This document shows, piece by piece, positions 1 to 8,638 of a stretch of 47,348 nucleotides of DNA. The DNA is from CF-118 sp035689345 (lineage in GTDB: Bacteria; Chloroflexota; Dormibacteria; Dormibacterales; Dormibacteraceae). Each line of letters starts with the position of its first letter. Position 1 is the stretch's first letter. The translations under genes were made by a program, and so were the position numbers. The DNA is taken from assembly GCA_035689345.1 (NCBI GenBank), contig DASSLR010000073.1, forward strand, positions 1-47,348, written 5' to 3'. The notes below the pieces were generated by a model that did no database searches, was not told the DNA's origin, and was given only the letters and a program-made list of their open reading frames with translations.

Positions 1-392
1 GCCGTGTTGCCGGTGGACGTGCCGCTGCTCTGTGAGGAGCCGCTCACGCCGCCGCTGTTCGACGACTTCGCGCTGTTCGCCGTGTTGCCGGTGGACGTGC
101 CGGTGCTCTGTGAGGAGCCGCTCACGCCGCCGCTGTTCGACGACTTGGCGCTGTTCGCCGTGTTGCCGGTGGACGTGCCGGTGCTCTGCGTGGAGCCGCT
201 CACGCCGCCCGAGTTGGAAGACGACTTGGCGCTGTTGGCCGTGTTGCCGGTCGACGTGCCGGTGCTCTGCGCTGAGCCGCTCACGCCGCCGCTGTTCGAA
301 GACGACTTGGCGCTGTTCGCCGTGTTGCCGGTGGACGTGCCGCTGCTCTGAGCCGAGCCGCTCACGCCGCCGCTGTTGGAAGAAGCCGCGCT
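1..392 (-). repeat. Tandem coding repeat, 78/81-base units (26/27 residues)
   Basis: Units begin at about 1, 79, 157, 238 and 319 (spacings 78, 78, 81, 81), each starting with gccgtgttgccggt on the plus strand. The last copy fades by about 392. The 81-base units differ by one extra codon, so the frame of the minus-strand secreted protein is kept. The array continues past the left edge, so the copy number is unknown. Confidence 0.93.
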
Positions 393-1184
393 GCCGGCAG
401 TCGTGCCGGTGCTGGTGCCAGTGCTCGGCGCTGACGAAGAGTCGCCGTTGTGGCCGTGAGTCTTCGTCCTGTCATCGCCGTTGCCGCCGCTGTGCAGGTC
501 GCCGTTGGAGTCGGAGTTGCCTTCGCCCGGCTCCTTGTGCTGACCGGTCGCTGTCATGGCTCCGGCGGTTGCGCCGGACTTGCCGTTGTCGCCACCCTTG
601 GCCGGAGCGTCCGAGTGGCCGTTGCTACTCGGTCCCTGCGAAGGGCTGCTCGAGCTGGCGCCCGCGCTGGCATTCGCGTGGCTCGCCGAGCTGTTCGACG
701 AGCTGGTGCTCATCGACTGGCCGCCGCCGCTCTGGGTCTGGTCGCCACCAGAAGAAGAAGCGGCAGGCTGGCTGGCCTGGTGCTGCGCGCTCGAGCTCTG
801 GCTAGAACTCTGACTGGAGCTCTGGCTCTGAGTCGAGCTCTGAGTCGAGCTCTGACTGGAGCTCTGACTCGCACCGTGATTCGAGCTCGAAGTGGAGGTC
901 GACCCACTCGACGTCTTTGCCTTGCCGTCGTGGCCGTCTCCGTTTCCGTCGCCGCTCCCGCCGATCTGCTGATCGTGCTGGTGGGAGGGGGCGTCGTGGC
1001 GCTGCGCCGTCGCCGAGCTCTGCTTTCCGTTGTCCGACTTGTTGCTGTGGTTGTCTGCCGCCAGGGCCGGTGACGACCGGGCCAGCATCAGCAGCAGGCC
1101 ACACAAAAATATCGCCAACGAGATCACAACTCGGCGCAGGAGTCGTGGCGCGCTGGTAAACGACGCGACAAAAGAGTTATCCAA
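1..1184 (-). CDS. Secreted Ser/Gly/Thr/Gln-rich repeat protein, C-terminus cut by window edge
   Basis: Read on the minus strand from TTG at 1184, after a GGAGGTGG Shine-Dalgarno (about 1197-1190). The frame stays open to base 1, giving about 394 residues with the C-terminus missing. Residues 1-44 look like a signal peptide: a basic Arg pair, a Leu/Ile/Val core, then an ALA|AD cleavage site. Next comes a His/Asp/Gly/Asn-rich stretch, a Gln-Ser run (bases about 870-791), a Ser/Gly/Asn region, and five copies of a 26-27 residue unit containing SNSGGVSG and SGTSTGNTANSAKS. No Cys occurs in the mature part and no enzyme domain is visible. The composition suggests an extracellular or wall-associated disordered or adhesive protein; this is inference. 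Plus-strand ORFs here, rich in Leu-Pro-Val or Arg, are antisense images of the repeats. No homologue is recognised. Sure of the reading frame, unsure of function. Confidence 0.8.
   Translation of the reverse strand, partial: MDNSFVASFTSAPRLLRRVVISLAIFLCGLLLMLARSSPALAADNHSNKSDNGKQSSATAQRHDAPSHQHDQQIGGSGDGNGDGHDGKAKTSSGSTSTSSSNHGASQSSSQSSTQSSTQSQSSSQSSSQSSSAQHQASQPAASSSGGDQTQSGGGQSMSTSSSNSSASHANASAGASSSSPSQGPSSNGHSDAPAKGGDNGKSGATAGAMTATGQHKEPGEGNSDSNGDLHSGGNGDDRTKTHGHNGDSSSAPSTGTSTGTTAGSAASSNSGGVSGSAQSSGTSTGNTANSAKSSSNSGGVSGSAQSTGTSTGNTANSAKSSSNSGGVSGSTQSTGTSTGNTANSAKSSNSGGVSGSSQSTGTSTGNTANSAKSSNSGGVSGSSQSSGTSTGNT
791..870 (-). repeat. 12-base coding microrepeat (Gln-Ser-Ser-Ser/Thr)
   Basis: On the minus strand, blocks of the type CAG AGC TCN AST recur about seven times and encode QSSS or QSST inside the secreted protein. 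Small variations keep the frame. The purity suggests recent slippage expansion. Confidence 0.8.
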
Positions 1185-1307
1185 AACGACCACCTCCGGA
1201 GCGGTATGAGGATTTCTTGGGTTCCCTCGCCGCCGCTCTGCACATCGCCCTTTACAGGGCATGTCGCAGAACGCCCGCTCCGGCGTTCCTAGATAGGCAA
1301 CCCTGCG

Positions 1308-2657
1308 ATGAAAACGCCTTCCATCTCTTTACTAACCATGCAAGAGGCCACGAGCACGGAAGCTGTGGCCGAATTCGCCTCGGGTGTACTGGCCGGTACC
1401 GGCTGGGAGCTCACAAAAGTTAGCAAGCGCGCGTCGCGCCTGGAGCCTCCCCTCGCCTACTGGGTCATCCACGAGCTCACCATTAATAAGGACGAGGAGC
1501 AGCGCAAGCTCCGGCTCGTCGCGCGCGGGGCCTTCGACTCCGACGCGTGGGATTTGCTGCGCGAGCGGCTGATCAAATCAGGCGCCGAGCGCCCCTGCGA
1601 TCCCATCGAGAGCATCGGCTACCCGCACATCCGGGACGACGCGCAGCTCGCGTACTGGTTCTATCCATTCGACCTGGCCATGCCTGGTCTGCCGCTGGCG
1701 GCGGATGCGGAGACGATGTGGCACGTTCTGTCGAGCCTCGAGGGCGGCTTCGCCGGCGGCAGGCGACGGATAGACCGGCTGCACGTGGAGCGCGTCCGCT
1801 ACACGCCCGAGGTGAGCGCCATCCTCCGCTATGAGATGGACGAGCCCGGCGGCGTGCGATCGGACATCTACGGCAAGGTGCAACCAGGCCAGCGCGGTCT
1901 CCGCACATACCGGCTCGAGGAGACGCTGTGGCGCGCCGCGGTCCAGTCGGACGGACTGCTGCGCGTGCCGCGGCCGCTCGCGTTCGTGAAGGAGCTCGGA
2001 TTGCTGCTCGAGGGCGCGGTCCCCGGCCAGCCGGTGAAGGGCGAGCGCGCGAGCAGGGAGTTCCAGGGCGTCGGCACCGCGGCCGCGGAAGCCATCGCGG
2101 TCGTCCATGAAACCGGCCTCGAACCGGATGAGCGCATCTACATCGAGAAGGAGCTCGAGCGGCTGGACTCCGTGGCCGAGCAGTTCATCTACGTCGACCC
2201 GAAGGCGCACTTCCTCCTGAGCGAGCTGCTGCTCCATCTCCGCGACCGCCTGGAGAGGACGCTCGAGGAAGAGGTCGTGCCCACTCATGCGGACCTGAAG
2301 TACGACCAGTTCATGTACGACGACGGTGTTTACTCGCTCATCGACTTCGACTACTTCGCGCTGGCGGAGACCAGCTACGACCTCGCCAAGTTCTGCGCGT
2401 ACGCGATCCCTTCCGCGCCCAACGGCTGGGAGGATTCGGTGTCGGCGGAGGCCGTGCGCACGTCGTTCCTCAATCGCTACCGCGAGCTCAGGCCGCACGC
2501 GACGCTCGAGCGCTTCCAGATCTATGAGGCGGTCATCCTCGCGCTGCGCGCCATGACGATGATGTGGACGCAGCACCGCGGATGGGAGCACGCGGCCGAG
2601 GTCTTCCTCGTGATGGCGCAGGAGCGCCTCAACACCCGCCTGCCCGACGTCGCCTGA
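1308..2657 (+). CDS. APH/choline-kinase-fold phosphotransferase family protein
   Basis: A 449-residue soluble protein. The C-terminal half has the aminoglycoside-phosphotransferase-type kinase signature: HADLKYDQF at about residue 327 corresponds to the catalytic-loop HxDxxxxN/Q motif, and IDFDYF at about 343 to the metal-binding DxD. Known members phosphorylate antibiotics, choline, sugars or other small alcohols; the substrate here cannot be read from the sequence. The first 150 or so residues do not match the usual N-lobe. The start is uncertain: ATG 1308 has no clear Shine-Dalgarno, and ATG 1338 (MQEATSTEA) is an alternative. It stands alone between the repeat-protein gene (divergent) and the CAP-protein gene downstream. 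The minus-strand ORF across 1578-2591 is a codon-bias shadow. Confidence 0.8.
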   Translation: MKTPSISLLTMQEATSTEAVAEFASGVLAGTGWELTKVSKRASRLEPPLAYWVIHELTINKDEEQRKLRLVARGAFDSDAWDLLRERLIKSGAERPCDPIESIGYPHIRDDAQLAYWFYPFDLAMPGLPLAADAETMWHVLSSLEGGFAGGRRRIDRLHVERVRYTPEVSAILRYEMDEPGGVRSDIYGKVQPGQRGLRTYRLEETLWRAAVQSDGLLRVPRPLAFVKELGLLLEGAVPGQPVKGERASREFQGVGTAAAEAIAVVHETGLEPDERIYIEKELERLDSVAEQFIYVDPKAHFLLSELLLHLRDRLERTLEEEVVPTHADLKYDQFMYDDGVYSLIDFDYFALAETSYDLAKFCAYAIPSAPNGWEDSVSAEAVRTSFLNRYRELRPHATLERFQIYEAVILALRAMTMMWTQHRGWEHAAEVFLVMAQERLNTRLPDVA

Positions 2658-2724
2658 GGGCCGTTTTACAAGCTTTTACCCCATGAGCGGCGGCCCGTCG
2701 TGATGGCCACCCAGACTCGGTCGA

Positions 2725-3354
2725 ATGCGCCTCACCTCGTCCTTTGCCGCTTGCCTCGCCGCATTCGCCGTCGTCGCCATCACGGTGATGGCGCTGCACG
2801 GAGGAGGCAACTCCGCCAGGTTCGCATCTTCGAGCGTATTCCTCGTGCCGTCCACCGGCCACGAGCATGTCGGCACCGTCGGCCTGACCTCCACCTCGAT
2901 CGGCGATGCGACCAGCGGCACCAAGACCAAGATCCAACCGCCCGCTCCGCGCTTCAGCGCGCCTGTCTCACGCACGCCGGCGAGGATCGTCATCGGCTCG
3001 TACCAGCAGTCGCTCATCAACCGCGATCGCGCCTCCGCCGGCCTTGGCCCGCTCACGTGGAGCTCGTGCCTTTCGTCGGTCGCCGTCGCCAACGCCGTGC
3101 GGCTCTCCCGGCAGGGATGGGTCCAGCCCTACCACACGAACGGCCCGTCTCTCGACCTCGGGTGTCACCTCGGCAACCAGGCGGGGGAGAACGTGGGCTA
3201 CTGGAGCGGTGGCATCAACGACGTGCAGCTGAACACGATGTTCATGAACAGCCCTGAGCACCGGGCCAACATCATGGGCCCATACCACTACGTCGGGACG
3301 GCCTGGGCCGTGGGCGCCAACGGCGCCGCCTACATCGCGGTGGAGTTCGGCTAG
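2725..3354 (+). CDS. Secreted CAP-domain (SCP/PR-1-like) protein
   Basis: A 209-residue exported protein. Residues 1-25 form a signal peptide or N-terminal anchor (MRLTSS, then an Ala/Phe/Val core). A Ser/Thr/Lys/Pro linker follows. From about residue 90 comes a CAP domain: SLINRDRASAGLGPLTWSS matches the first CAP helix, HTNG lies in the middle, AGENVG follows, and SPEHRANIMGPYHYVGTAWA is the conserved C-terminal signature. The His and Glu of the CAP cavity appear present. Bacterial CAP proteins are extracellular and mostly of unknown role. Two Cys (in SSCLSS and LGCHLG) could form a disulfide. The gene ends in a palindrome shared with the convergent PRC-barrel gene. Confidence 0.87.
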   Translation: MRLTSSFAACLAAFAVVAITVMALHGGGNSARFASSSVFLVPSTGHEHVGTVGLTSTSIGDATSGTKTKIQPPAPRFSAPVSRTPARIVIGSYQQSLINRDRASAGLGPLTWSSCLSSVAVANAVRLSRQGWVQPYHTNGPSLDLGCHLGNQAGENVGYWSGGINDVQLNTMFMNSPEHRANIMGPYHYVGTAWAVGANGAAYIAVEFG

Positions 3355-3367
3355 CTCTCCTCGTTTC

Positions 3368-3391
3368 CCCTCCCCCGCTTGCGGGGGAGGG
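3368..3391. repeat. REP-like GC palindrome between convergent genes
   Basis: CCCTCCCCCGC (3368-3378), TT, GCGGGGGAGGG (3381-3391) is a perfect 11-base inverted repeat with a 2-base centre. It is followed by TTAGGGTGGGGG. It sits in the 49-base gap between two convergent stop codons. There is no T-run, so it is not a classical intrinsic terminator. The shape and tail resemble the repetitive extragenic palindromes found in many GC-rich bacteria. No second copy was noticed in this window. Confidence 0.75.
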
Positions 3392-3403
3392 TTAGGGTGG
3401 GGG

Positions 3404-4045
3404 CTAGCTCTCCTCGAACGGCTTCAGCTTCTCCGCGTCGGCCTTCGTGATGCTGGCGAAAAGCGCCATGTCGTCGCCGCGCGCGATGAACTTGATAGGC
3501 AGCAGCACGTCGTTCTTGAACAGGCCGTCCGGCCGGATCACGACAGCGACCGGCTCATCACCCGAGAACAGCACGTCGTGCACCTTGCCCAGGCGATGGC
3601 CCGACGTCCCGATCATCACGTTCTCATCGCGGTCGATCTCGATCTGGCGGGCGGGCTTGTTTGCGACCTCCTGCACGTTGGGCATGCCGAGCCCGCCGCC
3701 GAGCAGCTGACTCTCCTTCAGCAGCGGCTCCTCGGGTGATTCTTCCGGCTGCAGCCGGTAGCTGAGGTAAGGCTTCAGCCCTCGCACCTCGTCGCGTGAC
3801 GCCGAGAGCCTGACCTCGTGGTGGCCGGCCGACAGCACCATGGAAATCGGGACCACCACCTCATCGGTGACAAAGAGCTTTTCGTCGGCGAGCAGCCGGC
3901 CGACGAGCGACGTCTCGTCCTTGACGACCAGGGCCTTCGCGTCGAAGCCGTCGCGCTCCACGAGCACGCTCACGAGGGTGCCGGTCTCCACTCCGTCGCG
4001 ATCGACGACGCGCGCGCCAAGCCGGAAATCCTGCGTGCGGGCCAT
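3404..4045 (-). CDS. PRC-barrel domain protein
   Basis: A 213-residue soluble protein starting at ATG 4045 (MARTQDFRLGARVVDRDG). It has two PRC-barrel-like halves. The first, around residues 6-75, has the beta-rich pattern GARVVDRDGVETGTLVSVLV and KALVVKDETSLVG. The second, around residues 135-205, contains IGTSGHRLGKVHDVLF, VAVVIRPDGLFKNDVLLPI and FIARGDDMALFAS. PRC barrels act in RNA processing (RimM), photosynthetic reaction centres and many small bacterial proteins of unknown role. The open frame runs upstream to 5125, but that part lies antisense to the PBP gene and is an artefact. Transcribed divergently from that gene. Confidence 0.85.
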   Translation of the reverse strand: MARTQDFRLGARVVDRDGVETGTLVSVLVERDGFDAKALVVKDETSLVGRLLADEKLFVTDEVVVPISMVLSAGHHEVRLSASRDEVRGLKPYLSYRLQPEESPEEPLLKESQLLGGGLGMPNVQEVANKPARQIEIDRDENVMIGTSGHRLGKVHDVLFSGDEPVAVVIRPDGLFKNDVLLPIKFIARGDDMALFASITKADAEKLKPFEES

Positions 4046-4195
4046 GTGCCCGATTATGCGATAGAGCCGATTTCGCCTCGAACTGAGCCCGATCTTGGCG
4101 TTTTTACAATTCGAGTAGCCAACCTGAACCTGGCGTTCTACCTCCGAAGCGCCGTCGCCGCACGCATTTCTGGCGCTGAACAGGAGGGTAGCGGG

Positions 4196-6265
4196 TTGGC
4201 CTGGCACCCTGATCCGTCCGCTAACGCACCACGCAGCCTGCGGACGCATGGGCTCACCGGCTGGATGTGGAAGCGCCGCATCCCGATCGCGGTCATGGTC
4301 GCCGCGTTCTTCGCGCTCGCCACCGCGTACGTCGCGTGGGCGGTCCAGGACCTGCCCGATCCGAACAGCGGTCTCGCCGCCGGCGACATCATCGTGCTCG
4401 ACCGCAACGGCCAGGTGATCGAGGACTACAGCCCCGCCGGTCACTACCACGTGAACCTCACGCTCGACCAGATGGGCAAGTACCCGCCCGCCGCCGTGAT
4501 CGCGGCGGAGGACCGGAACTTCTACCACCACGGCGCCATCGACATCACCTCGACGGCGCGCGCGATCTGGGTCGACATCACCAGCCGCGGCCTGAACCAG
4601 GGCGGCAGCACGATCACCCAGCAGCTGGTGAAGATCCAGCTGCTCACACCCGAGAAATCGCTGCCGCGCAAGCTGCACGAGGTGGTGCTCGCGGTCGCCC
4701 TGGAGCAGAGGTTCTCCAAGGACCAGATCCTCACGATGTACCTGAACCGTGTCTACTTCGGGCACGGCGCGTACGGCATCGGCGCCGCGGCGCGCACCTA
4801 CTTCAACAAGGACGCCAAGGACCTGTCGATCGCCGAGGCCGCGTTCCTCGCGGGCCTGATCCAGGCGCCGAGCGCGTATGACCCGGCCCTGCATTACTCG
4901 GACGCGAAGTCGCGTCAGGAATACGTGATCAAGGGAATGGTCACGACGGGCTCGATCACCCAGGACGACGCCGACAAGGCCGCGGCGGAGGACGTGCAGA
5001 AAGAGCTGCACATCCAGCAGAGCGCTCGCCAGAGCAAGGCGCCGCATTTCGTCGACTACGTGCTGTCGCAGCTCGAGAAGATGTTCGGATCCGCCGCCGT
5101 GCAGCAGGGCGGGCTCGTCGTGCACACCACGCTCGACCTCAAGCTGCAGTCGCTTGCGCAGCAGGCGGTGGCGCAGGGCGTCCGCGACCTCAAATGGGCA
5201 AACGTCAACAACGCCGCGCTGCTGGCCGCCGACCCGAAGTCGGGCCAGATCCTGGCGTGGGTCGGGTCCGCCGACTACAACAACGACTCGATCGGCGGCC
5301 AGTTCGACGTCGTCACGGCCGAGCGCCAGCCTGGCTCATCGTTCAAGCCGTACGTCTACGAGGCCGCCCTGAAGGATCACAAGATCACGCTGGCCACCGT
5401 CCTGAAGGACCAGCTGACCGACTTCAACGGTTACACGCCGCACGACTTCGACAACGGCGGGATGGGCATGATCCCGGCGCGCACCGCGCTGCTGTTCTCC
5501 CGCAACATCCCGGCCGTTCAGGTCGGCCAGATGGAAGGCATGGACAACGTCATCACGCTCGCGCACGCGATGGGCATCAACAGCAAGCTCGACTCGGGCC
5601 TGTCGACCGCGATCGGCGGCAGCGACGTGACGATGCTCGAGCACGTGCAGGGCTACCAGGTGTTCGCCGACCAGGGCCAGCGCGTCAACCTCAGCTGGAT
5701 CAACAGCGTCGACGACGACCACGGCAATGTCGTCTACCAGCGGCCGGGAAGCGACACCAGCGACGTGCTCACGCCGGCCGAGTCGTACCTCATCACCGAC
5801 GTGCTCAAGCACTACCAGAACCAGTGGGGCTTCGGCTGGAACCGCCAGATGGCGAGCAAGACCGGCACCAGCGACAACGGCCACGGCCAGATCCCAGACT
5901 CGTGGGTGATGGCCTACAACCCCGACATCGTCATCGGCACGTGGGTCGGCAATACCGCGCCCAACGGCGGCGGCGGGCACATCCTGGCCTTCGGCGAGAG
6001 CGTGGGCTCGTCGCTTCTGCGCTACTTCGTCAACGGGCTGCCGAGCAACATGCGCGACTGGTATTCGCAGCCGAACGGCATCGTCAAGGGCTGCGGCGGC
6101 AACGAGATCTTCCTTCAGGGCACTGAGAACATGTGCCCGAGCCCGACCCCGTCGCCGAGCTCATCGCCCAGCGCTTCTCCGTCGTCGGCGCCATCGATCC
6201 TGCCGAGTCCGTCGATCATCCCGAGTCCCTCTCCAGTACCATCACCTAAGCCGTCACCGACGTAG
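4196..6265 (+). CDS. Class A penicillin-binding protein (PBP1a-type glycosyltransferase/transpeptidase)
   Basis: A bifunctional peptidoglycan synthase of 689 residues. I chose TTG 4196 because AGGAGG at 4182-4187 lies 8 bases upstream; ATG 4265 would drop the cytoplasmic tail. A transmembrane anchor (IPIAVMVAAFFALATAYVAW) follows. The GT51 glycosyltransferase domain shows EDRNFY (catalytic Glu about 105), GGSTITQQLVK and RKLHEVVLAVALEQRFSKDQI. The transpeptidase domain has SSFK (Ser about 381), SRN (about 433) and KTGTS (about 555). The C-terminus is a Pro/Ser-rich tail of about 40 residues that may thread the wall. No PASTA domain. It precedes otsA by 10 bases, so the three genes probably share a transcript. 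The 126 codons upstream of 4196 are not supported. Confidence 0.95.
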   Translation: MAWHPDPSANAPRSLRTHGLTGWMWKRRIPIAVMVAAFFALATAYVAWAVQDLPDPNSGLAAGDIIVLDRNGQVIEDYSPAGHYHVNLTLDQMGKYPPAAVIAAEDRNFYHHGAIDITSTARAIWVDITSRGLNQGGSTITQQLVKIQLLTPEKSLPRKLHEVVLAVALEQRFSKDQILTMYLNRVYFGHGAYGIGAAARTYFNKDAKDLSIAEAAFLAGLIQAPSAYDPALHYSDAKSRQEYVIKGMVTTGSITQDDADKAAAEDVQKELHIQQSARQSKAPHFVDYVLSQLEKMFGSAAVQQGGLVVHTTLDLKLQSLAQQAVAQGVRDLKWANVNNAALLAADPKSGQILAWVGSADYNNDSIGGQFDVVTAERQPGSSFKPYVYEAALKDHKITLATVLKDQLTDFNGYTPHDFDNGGMGMIPARTALLFSRNIPAVQVGQMEGMDNVITLAHAMGINSKLDSGLSTAIGGSDVTMLEHVQGYQVFADQGQRVNLSWINSVDDDHGNVVYQRPGSDTSDVLTPAESYLITDVLKHYQNQWGFGWNRQMASKTGTSDNGHGQIPDSWVMAYNPDIVIGTWVGNTAPNGGGGHILAFGESVGSSLLRYFVNGLPSNMRDWYSQPNGIVKGCGGNEIFLQGTENMCPSPTPSPSSSPSASPSSAPSILPSPSIIPSPSPVPSPKPSPT

Positions 6266-6275
6266 GGGGGAGCTG

Positions 6276-7826
6276 ATGGCTGACAGCCCATTCCTGCAGA
6301 GCGTCGAGCGCCGCCGGCCCGGAACGTCGATGCGCAACTACGTGACGCGCACGCTGCCGCACAGCTCCGCGGTCGTCGTAAGCAATCGCGCGCCTCACGA
6401 GCCCCGGCCTGAAGGCGGATTCGCGCGTGGCGCGGGTGGCGTGGTCACCGCGCTGCTGACGCTCGCCGAAGTCACCTCCGCGGACTGGGTCTCATGCGTG
6501 CGCACCGATGCCGAGCGCGCCATGGTCGAGCAGCAGGGCGAGACGATCGTCGCGCCACTCGGCCGCTCGACCACCAAGCTGCACTACGTCAACCCGACGC
6601 GCGACCAGTACCACATGTACTACTCGGTCATCGCGAATCCCGTGCTGTGGTTCATCCAGCACTACCTCTGGAACCTGGCGCAGGAGCCGAACGTCGACGC
6701 CGAGATCCACACCGCGTGGGCGGACGGATACGTCGAGGTCAACCGCCAGGTCGCGCGGCGCGTGGTCGAGGTCGGTCACCAGCTGCCGGAGCGGCCGCTG
6801 ATCATGGTCCACGACTACCAGCTGTACCTGGTCCCGAAGATGGTGCGGCGCGAGCTGCCCGGCGCGATCATCACGCACTTCGTGCACATCCCGTGGCCGA
6901 CGCCGCAGTACTGGAAGGTGCTGCCGCGCCACATGCGCGACGCCATCCTCGAGGGCCTGCTGGGCTGCGACATCGTCGGTTTCCAATCGAGCCTCGACGT
7001 GCGCAACTTCCTGATGACGTGCGACGAGAACGCTGGGCTCGCGGTTGATGACAAGGAGCGCGCCGTCCTCATCGACGGTCGCGTCGTTTACGCTCGCCAC
7101 TATCCGATCTCGATCGAGGTCGCGGCCACGACGCGGCTCGCGTTCTCGCACAGCGTCCTCGTCGAGGAGCGGAAGCTGCGCGAGTGGCGGCCCGAGCACC
7201 TGATCGTGCGCATCGACCGCACCGACCCGTCCAAGAACATCGTGCGCGGCTTTCTCGCGTACGAGAAGCTGCTCGACTATCACCCCGAGCTGAAAGGCCA
7301 CGTCCAGTTCTGGGCGTTCCTGCAGCCGTCGCGGCAGGACGTCGCGATGTACCGCGACTACCTGCGCTTGATCCGCAGCACCGCCCATCGCATCAACAGG
7401 CGCTATGGCGGCGGCGGGTGGTCCCCGATCAGGCTCGACTTCGGCGAGAGCGTGCGCAAGGCCATGGCCGCGCTCCGCAACTTCGACGTCCTCCTGGTGA
7501 ACCCGGTCTACGACGGCCTGAACCTGGTCTCCAAGGAAGGCGCGCTGGTCAACCGCAACAACGGCGTGATCGTCCTGTCCGAGAACGCGGGGTCACACGA
7601 GGAGCTGCATCCGCACGTCCTGTCCGTCAATCCGTTCGACATCGAGGCCACGGCCGACGCGATCTATCGCGGTTTGGTCATGGGAGCGGAGGAGCGGAGG
7701 CGCCGCAACGAGGGCGCGCGCGACGTGGTGCGCACCAACGACATCTCGCGCTGGATCAGCCGCCAGGTCCAGGACATCCGCGACCTCGTGGGCACGCCTG
7801 GGATGCGCGCCCGCATGTCCTCGTAA
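6276..7826 (+). CDS. otsA: Trehalose-6-phosphate synthase (GT20)
   Basis: A 516-residue cytoplasmic glycosyltransferase that joins a nucleotide-glucose donor to glucose-6-phosphate, giving trehalose-6-phosphate. The family landmarks are present: an N-terminal VVVSNRAP strand, GGFARGAGGVVTAL for the donor loop, HDYQL at about residue 179, HFVHIPWP at about 200, RIDRTDPSKN at about 312 (Arg/Lys phosphate contacts) and VNPVYDGLNLVSKEG at about 408. Length is a little above the E. coli enzyme because of an N-terminal extension. AGGGGGGAG just upstream is a good ribosome site. It sits between a PBP gene and otsB, so osmoprotectant synthesis is probably co-expressed with wall synthesis. Confidence 0.96.
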   Translation: MADSPFLQSVERRRPGTSMRNYVTRTLPHSSAVVVSNRAPHEPRPEGGFARGAGGVVTALLTLAEVTSADWVSCVRTDAERAMVEQQGETIVAPLGRSTTKLHYVNPTRDQYHMYYSVIANPVLWFIQHYLWNLAQEPNVDAEIHTAWADGYVEVNRQVARRVVEVGHQLPERPLIMVHDYQLYLVPKMVRRELPGAIITHFVHIPWPTPQYWKVLPRHMRDAILEGLLGCDIVGFQSSLDVRNFLMTCDENAGLAVDDKERAVLIDGRVVYARHYPISIEVAATTRLAFSHSVLVEERKLREWRPEHLIVRIDRTDPSKNIVRGFLAYEKLLDYHPELKGHVQFWAFLQPSRQDVAMYRDYLRLIRSTAHRINRRYGGGGWSPIRLDFGESVRKAMAALRNFDVLLVNPVYDGLNLVSKEGALVNRNNGVIVLSENAGSHEELHPHVLSVNPFDIEATADAIYRGLVMGAEERRRRNEGARDVVRTNDISRWISRQVQDIRDLVGTPGMRARMSS

Positions 7827-7836
7827 CCTAGAGGTA

Positions 7837-8613
7837 GTGCGGCCTGCGTTCACGGCCGGCATGGAAGAGGTCTGGGAATCCTCGGCGATCTACTCGCTGC
7901 GGCCCGGGCAGGTCATGCTGGTGACCGACTTCGACGGCACCCTCGCCGAGATCGTTTCCGATCCCGTCGAGGCGGTGATCCTGCCTGCCTCGCTGCAAGC
8001 CCTGGAACGGCTCGCGCGATCGGCGCGGCGCGTCGCCATCCTCAGCAGCCGGCCCACCTCGGACCTCGAGAGCCTGGTGCCGCTGGCGGGCGGCGATCTC
8101 ATCGGCGATTCGGGCGTGGGCCACCTCTCGCTGGAGGATCGGACGCGGCTCGACCGCTTCAATGCCAGGGCGGCGAAGCTCCTCCGCACGTTCAACGGCG
8201 TGTGGCTGGAGATGAAGCCCGGCGCCACTGCGGTCCACTACCGCCACTCCAACGCGACCCCAGACGAGCTGATGACGGCCCTCAGGCCGGCTTTCGACGA
8301 CACCGGCCTCATCGCCCAGCCGGGCCGCCGGGTCATCGAGGTGATGCCCACGGACCGGCCGAAGGGCTCAGCCCTGGAGAGGCTCATCGAGAAGTGGGAA
8401 CCCGCGGGCGTGGTGTGCATCGGCGACGATGAGAATGACAGGCCGATGTTCGACCTGGTCAGCGGCCTGGCCCGGCCGCACCTGATCATCGGTGTCGGCT
8501 CGGTCGAAGCGCCTGCCGACCTGTTCGCCAACTGCGACCTGGTCGTGTCCGGCCCCGACGAGGTCAGCCGGTTCCTCGCCTTGATGGCGGACTGGGCGTC
8601 GTCCTCGCGCTGA
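7837..8613 (+). CDS. otsB: Trehalose-6-phosphate phosphatase
   Basis: A HAD-superfamily phosphatase of 258 residues that dephosphorylates the OtsA product to trehalose. VTDFDGTLAEI (about residues 29-39) carries the nucleophile Asp and general-acid Asp. SSRPTSDLESL is motif II. RPKGSALERLIEKW supplies the conserved Lys, and IGDDENDRPMF (about 194-204) is motif IV. The start is ambiguous. GTG 7837 has a GAGG only 2 bases away, but a TAACCT hexamer lies 7 bases upstream, so a leaderless start is possible. ATG 7861 would remove 8 residues and has no ribosome site. Ten bases after otsA; its 3' end faces a DUF1906 gene on the other strand. Confidence 0.94.
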   Translation: MRPAFTAGMEEVWESSAIYSLRPGQVMLVTDFDGTLAEIVSDPVEAVILPASLQALERLARSARRVAILSSRPTSDLESLVPLAGGDLIGDSGVGHLSLEDRTRLDRFNARAAKLLRTFNGVWLEMKPGATAVHYRHSNATPDELMTALRPAFDDTGLIAQPGRRVIEVMPTDRPKGSALERLIEKWEPAGVVCIGDDENDRPMFDLVSGLARPHLIIGVGSVEAPADLFANCDLVVSGPDEVSRFLALMADWASSSR

Positions 8614-8638
8614 GGCCGATCAGCCTGGCGCAAGCCGA

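Noticed and set aside
4..1073. Plus-strand Leu/Pro/Val-rich and Arg-rich ORFs
   Set aside because: They are antisense images of the tandem repeats; only the minus frame has a signal peptide, a ribosome site and sensible composition.
2658..2697. GGGCCG...CGGCCC after the kinase gene as a terminator
   Set aside because: The loop is about 28 bases and no T-run follows.
4046..5125. N-terminal extension of the PRC-barrel frame
   Set aside because: It runs antisense to the PBP gene and is Arg/Val/Leu/His-biased; the PRC homology starts at ATG 4045.
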